Origin: Terriglobus tenax
GTDB taxonomy: Bacteria > Acidobacteriota > Terriglobia > Terriglobales > Acidobacteriaceae
Direction: 5' to 3'
NCBI RefSeq assembly: GCF_025685395.1
Contig: NZ_JAGSYA010000003.1
Span: forward strand, 1,178,001 to 1,242,000
Length of the DNA stretch: 64,000 nucleotides
Position 1 is the first letter of the stretch. Every line of letters starts with the position of its first letter. The position numbers and the translations under genes are program-made. Of this stretch, positions 16,408-24,634 are shown one piece after another. The notes under the pieces were generated by a model that saw only the letters and a list, made by a program, of their open reading frames with translations, ran no database searches and had not been told where the DNA came from.

Positions 16408-16649
16408 AGGCGAACCTTTCGTCCGGTATCCTGGTCGCGCGTGGCTTCGAATGAGTCCGTTTTAGGGCCTCCCAGAAGATAACTCTTGAAGTCTGTCTGG
16501 ATTGCCGTCAATGCCCGGTAGTCCGTTATCGAAAGCAATACAGCTCGTTCGGAGCCGTGTCGGGTGATGATCTGCGGCCCCTGAGCGTCTGCTTCTTCCA
16601 TGAGCTCGCTAAAACGCGTCTTTGCTTCTTGAACCTGCCAAGTCGCCAT
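16404..16649 (-). CDS. Phd/YefM-family antitoxin
   Basis: 81 residues. The N-terminal Phd fold is complete: WQVQEAKTRFSELMEEADAQ, then GPQIITRHGSERAVLLSITD and YRALT. Phd-type antitoxins bind their promoter through this domain and neutralise the partner toxin with the C-terminal tail (here FEATRDQDTGRKVRL). ATG 16649; immediately upstream is an inverted repeat suited to autoregulation. Confidence 0.88.
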   Translation of the reverse strand: MATWQVQEAKTRFSELMEEADAQGPQIITRHGSERAVLLSITDYRALTAIQTDFKSYLLGGPKTDSFEATRDQDTGRKVRL

Positions 16650-16660
16650 CGGCCACCTCT

Positions 16661-16688
16661 CCGAGTATTCTGACTAGAATCTACTCGG
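16661..16688. promoter_or_regulatory. Inverted repeat upstream of the toxin-antitoxin operon
   Basis: CCGAGTATTCT, a 4-nt centre, then AGAATCTACTCGG: an imperfect palindrome with a two-base insertion in one arm, 11 bp from the antitoxin ATG. Phd-family antitoxins autorepress by binding such palindromes. The position over the leader supports that role here. Confidence 0.55.
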
Positions 16689-16731
16689 TTGTGGTCAGAA
16701 CTGCAAGGAGAGTGTGGGATTTGCGTAAGGC

Positions 16732-16950
16732 TCAATATTGGCGCCGCTTGCGTGGTGCTCTCCATAGAAGTCCTCCTCCATTAACGAACGCTTGATTTCC
16801 AGAATAATCGAGCAAGCTATAGACGGGGACTCGCAATGCGCGGGCTAAGAATGCCAGGCTCACTTCACCAGTCCAGTTCTTCCCCCGCTCAATATTGGAG
16901 ATTTGATCGACCGACAGTTCACAAAGATCAGCTAATTTCTGTTGGCTCAT
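16732..16950 (-). CDS. Small XRE-type HTH protein
   Basis: 72 residues. The helix-turn-helix MSQQKLADLCELSVDQISNI, ERGKNWTGEVSLAFLARALR is a complete XRE domain except that helix 1 is largely missing before the ATG; the frame upstream (RFERN) could supply part of it but no start codon is visible. The tail after LLDYSG looks unrelated and may be read-through into foreign DNA. Probably a regulator remnant of a mobile element, or a truncated but still folding DNA-binding protein. Confidence 0.65.
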   Translation of the reverse strand: MSQQKLADLCELSVDQISNIERGKNWTGEVSLAFLARALRVPVYSLLDYSGNQAFVNGGGLLWRAPRKRRQY

Positions 16951-17004
16951 ATTTCGTTCGAATCGAAAGTGTGGCCTGACCGATCTTTTGTACCAGTTGG
17001 ATTG

Positions 17005-17499
17005 TTAGTGTAGCGCAACGCTCTCCGAGATCGGATCGATGCAGGATGCGGCAGGCGAAGCGAACGGCTCCTCCGCCTGCCGAGCGTTTGATCCCAGCCA
17101 TGCCTCTGGTGCCGGTGGCCTGTAGCCCAGCGAGGAGTGTGATCGGACCGTGTTGTATTGTTTGCGCCAGCGCTCGGCCAGCACGCGGAGTTCTTTCATC
17201 GAGTAGAAGATCTCACCGTTCAGGAACTCGTCGCGCATCTTCGAGTTGAAGCTTTCGCAGTAGCCGTTCTCCCACGGAGAGCCGGGTTCGATGTAGGCTG
17301 TTTTCGCGCCCGCATCCGCAAGCCACTTGCGAAGATCATGCGCCACGAACTCCGGGCCATTATCGGAACGAAGATGCTCGGGCACTCCCTTCATGACCAT
17401 GACGTCGCTCAGAGCCGCGATCACCTTCGCAGAGGACCATCGTCTCTCCACCCGCACCAGCAGCGCTTCTCTCGTATGTTCGTCGATCAGGTTCAACTG
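17005..17499 (-). mobile_element. IS3-family transposase OrfB remnant (3' part)
   Basis: The frame from about 17499 to a stop at 17005 encodes the C-terminal half of an rve/DDE integrase: LIDEHTREALLVRVERRW, then HLRSDNGPEF (second catalytic Asp), then PWENGYCESFNSKMRDEF with the catalytic Glu, then QYNTVRSHSSLGYRPPAPEA, the typical IS3/IS407-type ending. The first catalytic Asp, the N-terminus and OrfA are absent; upstream in frame there is a stop within a few codons. The element is dead. I cannot identify terminal inverted repeats with confidence. Confidence 0.85.
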
Positions 17500-18085
17500 A
17501 GCTCATATCTAAGGCGTACGAAGGATAGGCCAACTTTTTGGGGTATGAATCGGGGTACGGCGGTGGAAATATCGGCTATCTCGTTTGCTATCAGCAGAAG
17601 TGAATCCCTGGGGGCAACCAGATAAAATCAACAACACACATGATCCTCTGGTCTTATCCAAGACCTTGGGGACGGGACTGCCTTATTTCGTAGGCTCCGT
17701 CTACGTGTTCGCGCAGCACGTCGATATCGTAATGGCCGTATTTCCTGGCCATTGCCCATATCGTTGTGGGACTTCAGCCAACCCGCGTGGCAATGATTGG
17801 AATCGCTACCTTGCCGTCAATCAGGTGTGTGATGCTTGCAGGCGTTGGGACGATGCCGAAGCGCGTGGCTCACTCATTCTCTGAACGGCCAAAAGTTGGA
17901 ATGATCTTAACGTCGCTCGCGATGTCGTCTTGTTGTGTATAGAGCAGCGTATTGCAATCAGGCCGTGCCATGCGCTGGCGCAATCCCTCGATTGAGCGAC
18001 GAGATTCTCCTTGGATAGGGCCTTCGGAGACTGAGTTGAGAGCGAGATTGTCTGTGATGAACATCGAACACGTCAAAAGTCCTGC
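17500..18085. other. Non-coding or decayed region downstream of the esterase gene
   Basis: No intact gene. On the minus strand at roughly 17650-17880 a frame can be followed (ITHLIDGKVAIPIIATRVG, an in-frame TGA, then SPTTIWAMARKYGHYDIDVL) with helix-turn-helix-like character, suggesting a decayed DNA-binding protein or recombinase piece; the family is not recognised. The rest shows nothing I can assign. Confidence 0.4.
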
Positions 18086-19024
18086 TTAGGGTCTTGATGA
18101 CACCCCGTTCTTTTCCAGGAATGTAAGAATCTCCTGGTAGATCTCAATCTGCTGGTCTGGTGTAAAGCGACCATGGTTACCACCCTTCACGATGTGAAGC
18201 GCGGTTGCCTCTCCTGCTTGATTCAGTGCTTCATGCATCTCGACCGACTGGTGAAAGTCCAGGACCGGGTCTGCATCGCCGGCGATGAGGAAAACTGCCG
18301 GACCGTATTTCCGCACATAGTGAATTGGAGAGACACGGCGAGCGAGTTCTTCGCGGTTGGGCAAACTCCCAAACCATGTGATCGCGTCGTCACGCCCGAG
18401 CGGAGTGTTGTCCTGATGAAGCAGCTTCTCCATGTCCCCTGCGCCAAACCAGCTGATGACAGCGGCAACCTTAGGAAGAGGGACCCCTGGGCACTCGCGA
18501 TCCAATCCCTCTGACTGTGGGATCATTCCGGTTGTCATGGCAAGATGGCCGCCTGCTGACTCGCCCGCAACGACAAGCCGCGTGAGATCGATGTGTTTCT
18601 CTTTGGCATGGGCTGCGACCCAACGCAGGGCGCACAGGCAGTCCTCCACGGCCGCTGGGGCCAAGGCGACTGGCGCCATCCTGTATTCGACACTGACTAC
18701 ATTCCAGCCCATCATGACCCAGGGTAGAAACGCACCGATTGCGTATTCCTTATTGAGACCGATCCACCCTCCTCCGTGAATAAAGATCAGGGTGGGCATT
18801 GGCTTTTCCGTATCGATACGTTGATACAGGTCAAGCTTTGCGTCGTAACCGCCCGCCTGAAGGTAAGTGATGTTCGGAGTCATTGAGTAACGGGAACGGA
18901 GTTGAAAGCCCGCCTTCATCCCTTCCGAAGTCGGAAAGGTGGCATTCTGGCCAGCCGCCGGATGGGCAAGAAAAAGCGATAGAGTCAATTCCAACAGGCC
19001 AATGATGCTGCAATATTTGCGCAT
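18086..19024 (-). CDS. Secreted alpha/beta-hydrolase (esterase/lipase, HSL-like)
   Basis: 312 residues from ATG 19024 with AAGGAG six nt upstream. Signal peptide IIGLLELTLSLFLAHPAAGQ. The fold shows the oxyanion loop HGGGW, the nucleophile elbow GESAGG, a late acid DADPVLDFHQ and a catalytic histidine in GGNHGRF. This is the BD-FAE/hormone-sensitive-lipase-like clade, frequently acetyl- or feruloyl-esterases that remove acyl groups from polysaccharides. Last gene of the isomerase-MFS-esterase run, 9 nt after the MFS stop, so likely the same transcript. Confidence 0.85.
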   Translation of the reverse strand: MRKYCSIIGLLELTLSLFLAHPAAGQNATFPTSEGMKAGFQLRSRYSMTPNITYLQAGGYDAKLDLYQRIDTEKPMPTLIFIHGGGWIGLNKEYAIGAFLPWVMMGWNVVSVEYRMAPVALAPAAVEDCLCALRWVAAHAKEKHIDLTRLVVAGESAGGHLAMTTGMIPQSEGLDRECPGVPLPKVAAVISWFGAGDMEKLLHQDNTPLGRDDAITWFGSLPNREELARRVSPIHYVRKYGPAVFLIAGDADPVLDFHQSVEMHEALNQAGEATALHIVKGGNHGRFTPDQQIEIYQEILTFLEKNGVSSRP

Positions 19025-19033
19025 AGGCACTCC

Positions 19034-20269
19034 TTAAAGAGAAGGATCATGCTGTACGGGGTGATGGACGAGGCCCGGCAGGGGATCTTCTGTACGGACT
19101 GCTTGTCTCACCAGCAGATAAGCTGCTGGATAAATAAATCCGGAAACGATGAAAACAGGTAAAAACGTGTAGCGGTCGACTGTGGGGCCGATCACGAGTG
19201 TAGAGAGCATACCCGCAAACCCACCGACCATTCCGGTCAAGCCTACGACTGAAGCATTCCGTTCGGCGGGGAAGATATCTGCAACCAGTGAAAGATAGTT
19301 GGTGATCCAGATGCCGTGCGCAAAGAGAAGTACGCTCATGTAAAAAATCGCCAACCCGATGTTTGTCGAAGTACCGGCAACCAGCGAAACCGGTGTGAGC
19401 GCAGCGGCCAGCAAGAGCATCCGGGTTTTTACTTTCACCGGGGTGCCCCTACGCCCTACGAACCAGTCCGTGACCGAACCACTGAAGACCTGACTAATTC
19501 CGAGTGTCAGGAATGGGATCCAGAAGAGTTTGCCTATCGAGTCGAGCGAAAGGCCGCGTTCGCGGGACAGAAATTGGGGAATCCAGAACATATAGAAATA
19601 GAAAACCGGATCGAATACGAACCGAGCGGCGAGCACCCATTGCAGGCGTCTGTTACGCAACAGATCGACATAGCGAACGGACTGAGACAACGCCGCTGTG
19701 CGCGGCGTACTGCGAACTCCCGCCATCCACAGAACACACCAGAGACCGCCGACAATGCCTGTCGCCAGAAATGCCCCGCGCCACCCATAACGCGCCGCTA
19801 GCAGCACAGTAAGGGGTGGGGCGATAACAGCTCCGAGGGCGGACCCCCCAATAGCGATGCCTGTCGCGAGTGACCGTGACGAGGCTGGGGCATAACTGGC
19901 TGCGCCTCGCGTAGCCGCCGGAAAACATGCTCCTTCACCGATACCTAGAACGAAGCGCGCCGCAGAGAGCCCTGCGACGCCTCTGACCCAGGCATGTGCC
20001 GCTGAGGCAGCGGACCATAGGGCAAGAGAGATAGCTAGTCCTTTCTTTACCCCGATCCGGTCAATCATGTATCCACCCAGGGCTGACATGATTGTGTAGC
20101 TCAGTTGGAAAGCAAAAAGTACATGAGAGTACGACGTATTGGTGATGTCAAATTCAGACAGGATGCGAGGCGCAAGAATGGACAGCACCTGGCGGTCCAG
20201 GAAGCTGAGCGCTGTTGCGGTGAACAGAAGTCCGATTGTGAACCAGGGGAAGTCGGACGGCTTTCTCAT
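19034..20269 (-). CDS. MFS transporter, ACS/ExuT-like (sugar-acid carrier)
   Basis: 411 residues with 12 hydrophobic helices. The early motif ALSFLDRQVLSILAPRILSE, then GGYMIDRIGVKKGLAISLAL (MFS motif A region) and VLGIGEGACFPAATRGAASY are characteristic of the anion:cation symporter family that includes hexuronate (ExuT) and galactonate carriers. It probably imports the monosaccharide or sugar acid released by the secreted enzymes of this locus. The start overlaps the isomerase stop (ATGA). Confidence 0.85.
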   Translation of the reverse strand: MRKPSDFPWFTIGLLFTATALSFLDRQVLSILAPRILSEFDITNTSYSHVLFAFQLSYTIMSALGGYMIDRIGVKKGLAISLALWSAASAAHAWVRGVAGLSAARFVLGIGEGACFPAATRGAASYAPASSRSLATGIAIGGSALGAVIAPPLTVLLAARYGWRGAFLATGIVGGLWCVLWMAGVRSTPRTAALSQSVRYVDLLRNRRLQWVLAARFVFDPVFYFYMFWIPQFLSRERGLSLDSIGKLFWIPFLTLGISQVFSGSVTDWFVGRRGTPVKVKTRMLLLAAALTPVSLVAGTSTNIGLAIFYMSVLLFAHGIWITNYLSLVADIFPAERNASVVGLTGMVGGFAGMLSTLVIGPTVDRYTFLPVFIVSGFIYPAAYLLVRQAVRTEDPLPGLVHHPVQHDPSL

Positions 20270-21762
20270 TGCGCGACCACTTGAATCTCCATATTTAAGA
20301 TTCGCCCAATCTTCTTCAGAATGCCTACCTGGCTGCCGACTCCAAGAGCGAAGTGGTGCGTCACACCAGCGTCCGTCCAGTTCTCGATAAAAGTCGGCAT
20401 ATCTGGATTGAATTTCGCTCGCGTATTGGTATTGCCTGTCTCGGGAATGTCGCCAGGAAGCGATTGCCCTTCGGCGGCAATCATGGCGAAGCGTCCATCT
20501 TCGCGAACGGTGATGCCCGCAATCGTGATGGGACCGTTTTTTACCTTGAACTCAACCGAAACGCCATTTCCAAATTTGCCATGATACAGGCTGAGTTCGC
20601 GCAGGGCAGGTGCCTCGTTGCTGATGCCAATATGGCCAGGGCCATCATGTCCAATGAAGACGAAGTCTTCCGTGAAGTCCGCCGGATGTAGTTCGCAGAA
20701 CGATCCTCCCGCGTCGAGCCGGTCCATGATGAGCATCGCAGCGCAGTTCTTTAGGTCGCCCTCACCGGCCACCGGAATACCCTGTGCTGTAAGCAAGGAA
20801 GCTCCCACGATGATGTTAGCGATCAGAAACTCATCCTGGTTTCCAGGAAGGCCGCGATAATAGTGCGAAAGACCGTCCAGACCATAGTCATGGACGAGCT
20901 TTTCAAGACCTACGGCGACTCGGGCCGCGTTCCTCATAGACTCAGGCGTCACTTTGCCGGTGATGGTCGAGTCCGAGCCAGGCTCTGGGAAAGTAAAGAA
21001 ATCTTCGATCCGGCGGATCATTCCGCCAATTTCTTCTTCAGTCACTCCGGCGACGCGGGTGGCAAGGTCCCCCATTTCAATCATGTCTACGTGCATCCCA
21101 AAGGCCACGGTAAAGGAAGTAGGATCCACATTCATGTCGAGCATCCCTTCGAAGGGATGTCCAAGCAGACCGATGCGAGCGTTCTTCAATGCGTGAACGG
21201 CTTTGGCTGCATAGACCCACTCTCGAACCAGCTTTTCTGACCGGGGATCATCGTGGAGCTTGCCAAAGACCGTATCGGCACGAAGGTGGCAACGGCGCAA
21301 GGCATACATGATCTCGGGCAGGGAGGTGCAGTTGTCGTGCGCCAGTTGGAGATGTGTCGTGACCTCCTTCACATTCATACCGGCTGTTGGCTGCAGGCCA
21401 ACTAGCACCATATGGGCCTTACCGCGCTGCGCGACGGGAACCACAAATGCGCTTTGAACATAGGTGGTGACGAAGCAGAAAATCAAATCTACATTCTGTG
21501 ATGCGAAGTAATCGCCGGCATTGCGGCCACTTTCGACGGTATCGACAAGACCGCCTGAGATTACCTCCACGTCAAGACTGCGTAGCCGCTCTTCGAACTC
21601 AGTCCGGTATCCATTCAGTTCTTCTCGCAGACCTGGAAATTGTGGCCAATAACGGTGGAAACCTGCGTTGAACACGCCGATGCGTGCACGAGTATGACGT
21701 CTCCCGATTGGCAAGGACGATTTTGCGGGGGTCTGTGCGGCATCTGTCAGCTCATCGATCAT
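20266..21762 (-). CDS. L-arabinose/L-fucose-isomerase-family enzyme
   Basis: 498 residues, size and order of AraA-type isomerases: GVFNAGFHRYWPQFPGLREE at the start, LIFCFVTTYVQSAFVVPVAQ, then the metal and catalytic region AGEGDLKNCAAMLIMDRLDA, GGSFCELHPADF, HDGPGHIGISNEAP and a late THHFALGVG. Glu, Glu, His and His in these four stretches correspond to the Mn-binding residues in AraA. Overall similarity to canonical AraA looks low, so the substrate may be another aldose. ATG 21762 is chosen for its GGAG; ATG 21777 lacks a site. Coupled to the MFS gene by ATGA. Confidence 0.75.
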   Translation of the reverse strand: MIDELTDAAQTPAKSSLPIGRRHTRARIGVFNAGFHRYWPQFPGLREELNGYRTEFEERLRSLDVEVISGGLVDTVESGRNAGDYFASQNVDLIFCFVTTYVQSAFVVPVAQRGKAHMVLVGLQPTAGMNVKEVTTHLQLAHDNCTSLPEIMYALRRCHLRADTVFGKLHDDPRSEKLVREWVYAAKAVHALKNARIGLLGHPFEGMLDMNVDPTSFTVAFGMHVDMIEMGDLATRVAGVTEEEIGGMIRRIEDFFTFPEPGSDSTITGKVTPESMRNAARVAVGLEKLVHDYGLDGLSHYYRGLPGNQDEFLIANIIVGASLLTAQGIPVAGEGDLKNCAAMLIMDRLDAGGSFCELHPADFTEDFVFIGHDGPGHIGISNEAPALRELSLYHGKFGNGVSVEFKVKNGPITIAGITVREDGRFAMIAAEGQSLPGDIPETGNTNTRAKFNPDMPTFIENWTDAGVTHHFALGVGSQVGILKKIGRILNMEIQVVAQ

Positions 21763-21805
21763 AGTGTTGCTCCTCATGGAATGTTTTGACTTCGACTCGA
21801 GAGAT

Positions 21806-24358
21806 TTACCAGGAAACCAGGAGTGAACCCGTGATGCCTCGGACCGTCAGCTTGCGGCCATCATCGCTTTTGGTAACCGGCAGAAGGCTGGTTTCGATAT
21901 GGAGGCGCATATCGTTCGCCTGAAAGACCACGCGACCGTCGTCTTCAGGAAGGAACGTGACCGTAGCATTTCTCAAACCGCCCACAAGCATACGGCGACG
22001 GAAGCCAACCATTCCTGCGTAGTGTTCCGTGCAGGAAACCTCGCTCGCTTCCTGCTGTTCGACAAACAGACGCACTTCGTTGTGCCATGCGCGGGGAAGC
22101 GTGTAAGAGGAGTGAGCGTCTTCCAGCCATGTTTCTCTACCCAGTAACAGCGGTGCTCCAAGAGGAAATTGCAGGCTGATTCTGGATAGCGAGGATGGCA
22201 TGTAACCGGATAGAAAATAACCATTGCGGCAGCGTGCAGCCGTAATCACAGGCAATCGGGATGCGGCCGTAGGCTTCGTGATCGCGATGGAATAGCCAAA
22301 CTGTGCCATAGCCATTCTCAGCAGAGATTCTGCGAGGAAGAACTTTTCCGCGCTGTCAGGGACCGGTATCTGCGAGCCAGACTCAATAGAGGAGCAGAAC
22401 GTGCCCCTTAACCAGACAGCGCTGCCGCGCTTTACCGCATACGTTCTTTCGTTGCCATTGGCTCTTACGCTTGCCAGGACGCTGGACCGGTCGCTCGCAA
22501 TCGTGTCGACTGGGCCTGCATTGGTGAGACTGCGGTGAAGGAAACGCACCGGAGTGCTGCCATGTTCGTTGGAGTCCATTGCCAGCGAAGTTTCCAACTC
22601 CATCAGACCTTCGATACCGGTGGTGATTTGCAAGCCGAGCAAATCCTTCATCGTCTGGCTGGCATGTTGGACCGGACCATAGAAGAGCACCGGTAGGCCC
22701 TGGCGAACCCTGGCAAGAAGACTTTCCTCTAAGGGGGAACCGGCTGTTGGCAATAGCGTGACGAGAACAGTCTTATCGAAGAACTTCGGATCTTTCTTCA
22801 GCGAAGACAGATAGTGTCCGGTAGAGACGACGGTATTCAAAGGGAAGCCGCTATTCACGGCCCCGCGCAGAAACCAATCTGCGAAGAAGGCAAGGGCTGG
22901 GTTCGGGGCTTGACCAAACACAAGATCGTGATATTCGCGGAACGGGCAAAGCCAGGTGGCAACACCGGGAGCATCAGAGAAAGAGTCCATCGCGTTGAGG
23001 ATGTGCGGCGTGACCTCGTTCGCTGTCTGCTCAGGAATCTGGCCGTAGCTGTTGTCCACGGTAAGAAACTCAAGAAAGGAAGGCCGGGTGATTTTAGCTT
23101 CAGCATCCACGCGCGCCAGAGACAGGGGCAGGTAGATGTCGTGTGGTTCACGTCCGTAGCGGTCAAACCACGGACTGTTCAGCCACCAGGGGTCATGCGT
23201 GTAATAACGAAAGGGGAAGCGGCCGTTCGCCGGAAGCTCCGCGATACGCGAAAGATAGCCGACGAGTTCTAAGCCAAAATCGCCGTCCAGAGCAGCCCAC
23301 GGTGAGTTTGGCGGCGCTGTCATATTGAAATTGCCGTCGTAGATCTCCTGCAGCGGACAGGCATTCGTAGCCAGGTCGCTTCCGAGCAGTAGATTTGTTC
23401 CACGGGTCTCAATAGGAATCGAAGGGCACTCGCGCCGGTAGTCTTTCCAGAAATTAACAATGGCATCGCGATACCTGGGGGCGTTCGCTGCATCGAACTT
23501 AGTCCCGTCAAACAAAGGGCCTTTCACGTTCCACGGGCTTACCGCAAAGCCGAAACCATTCGAGAACCAGAGATAGTCAAACCCAAGATCAGTCAGGAAA
23601 TGCTGTGACTGTCCACCAAGAAATGTGCCTAAGCTCATTCCTTCGGAGATCCCCTTGGGAAATGCTGCATATGCTTCCTTGTCAGCATGCAGGCGTGTCA
23701 CACAGGTAACGAATGTTCCGCTGCCCATCGTGTTGTCGTTGGCAATCTCTGGATGACGTTTGTACTTGAAGGCCGACCTGGCGAACTCGGGTCCCGGATC
23801 AAACGTTGCGCCTACTGAGATCGGCTTGCCGGTGAGTTCATTGCCAACTTGTTTTAGGATCCTTACGATTTTTGCCAGAATGCCGTAAGTCATGCGCGGT
23901 GGGTTTTCTGTATAAAGGTGCGGCGTAGAGTGCAGGTCAAGGCGATTGGGATCATCTGCCGTGGCCTTATCGGGTGGATTCGCGATACCAATCCACTTTG
24001 CCCATTCAAACTCGTCGGACATGCGCCCACGGTAGTCGAGAATTTCACTTCCATCGGCCGACCACAACATTACAGCAACGCCATTCACCCGGCGGATGAG
24101 AGGTGCCCATTGCCGAAAAAGTTCTGTGCAGACAGCGCGGATAGAAGCATCGTCCGTCTGTCGGAAAGGCTTTAGGCTCATCTCCAGGGTCACTCGCTCA
24201 AAAGCGATGGCCTCCCGATTCAAGCCCTTAGAATCGCGAGCATTGCGCGTAGCTTCGCGCGTTTCTTGCGCTTCTGCATATCCGAATTTCCTGCTGACAC
24301 TCAATGCGGCCGATGCAGTCGATAACAGAAGGGCGTCGCGCCGTGTGATCTTAGGCAC
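21806..24358 (-). CDS. Large Tat-exported protein of unrecognised family (glycosidase-like context)
   Basis: About 850 residues from GTG 24358. The N-terminus carries a Tat signal (KITRRDALLLSTASAALSV). Conserved-looking stretches include VTLEMSLKPFRQTD, NGVAVMLWSADGSE, ISVGATFDPGPEFA, GFDYLWFSNGFGFAVSPWNV, RYYTHDPWWLNSPWFDRYGR and later a glutamine-amidotransferase-like segment (VRQGLPVLFYGPVQ). The many aromatic and acidic residues and the strand/helix rhythm suggest a TIM-barrel glycoside hydrolase followed by beta-rich domains, but I cannot name a family. Frame 24358-24535 is open but overlaps the operator, so the longer start is unlikely. First gene of the isomerase-MFS-esterase operon. 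Confidence 0.65.
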   Translation of the reverse strand: MPKITRRDALLLSTASAALSVSRKFGYAEAQETREATRNARDSKGLNREAIAFERVTLEMSLKPFRQTDDASIRAVCTELFRQWAPLIRRVNGVAVMLWSADGSEILDYRGRMSDEFEWAKWIGIANPPDKATADDPNRLDLHSTPHLYTENPPRMTYGILAKIVRILKQVGNELTGKPISVGATFDPGPEFARSAFKYKRHPEIANDNTMGSGTFVTCVTRLHADKEAYAAFPKGISEGMSLGTFLGGQSQHFLTDLGFDYLWFSNGFGFAVSPWNVKGPLFDGTKFDAANAPRYRDAIVNFWKDYRRECPSIPIETRGTNLLLGSDLATNACPLQEIYDGNFNMTAPPNSPWAALDGDFGLELVGYLSRIAELPANGRFPFRYYTHDPWWLNSPWFDRYGREPHDIYLPLSLARVDAEAKITRPSFLEFLTVDNSYGQIPEQTANEVTPHILNAMDSFSDAPGVATWLCPFREYHDLVFGQAPNPALAFFADWFLRGAVNSGFPLNTVVSTGHYLSSLKKDPKFFDKTVLVTLLPTAGSPLEESLLARVRQGLPVLFYGPVQHASQTMKDLLGLQITTGIEGLMELETSLAMDSNEHGSTPVRFLHRSLTNAGPVDTIASDRSSVLASVRANGNERTYAVKRGSAVWLRGTFCSSIESGSQIPVPDSAEKFFLAESLLRMAMAQFGYSIAITKPTAASRLPVITAARCRNGYFLSGYMPSSLSRISLQFPLGAPLLLGRETWLEDAHSSYTLPRAWHNEVRLFVEQQEASEVSCTEHYAGMVGFRRRMLVGGLRNATVTFLPEDDGRVVFQANDMRLHIETSLLPVTKSDDGRKLTVRGITGSLLVSW

Positions 24359-24508
24359 GATTCCACCGCCCTGGCCGCATAAAGCCACTCGCCAAATATC
24401 CAAATTCGAGGAAGAACCCAGAAGCCTGCGCGAGTAGGAGCGTCGAGGCAGGGAAGGCAAAAAAGTCTGGCGTATGGTTATGCAGCATGTCCGCACGATC
24501 CTTCTAAT

Positions 24509-24544
24509 ATTCGAAATGTGAACATTGGGGTTCACATTTCGAAT
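24509..24544. promoter_or_regulatory. 36-bp perfect palindromic operator
   Basis: ATTCGAAATGTGAAC, a 6-nt centre, then GTTCACATTTCGAAT: 15-bp arms with no mismatch. It lies directly downstream of a sigma-70-like promoter on the minus strand and so covers the expected start of transcription of the operon at 18086-24358. The adjacent IclR/PBP-type regulator is the obvious candidate ligand-responsive repressor. Confidence 0.8.
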
Positions 24545-24547
24545 GAG

Positions 24548-24578
24548 ATCATACGGTTCTATCCATGTTCTGTGTCAA
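24548..24578 (-). promoter_or_regulatory. Sigma-70-like promoter of the isomerase operon
   Basis: Minus strand TTGACA (24578-24573) and TATGAT (24553-24548) with a 19-nt spacer, slightly long. The perfect palindrome starts 3 nt after the -10 box, an arrangement for steric repression. Confidence 0.6.
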
Positions 24579-24634
24579 GCGATTTTTGCAAGGATGGGAT
24601 GAACTCAACGCTGAATCCAGCGGGCGACAGGTTT

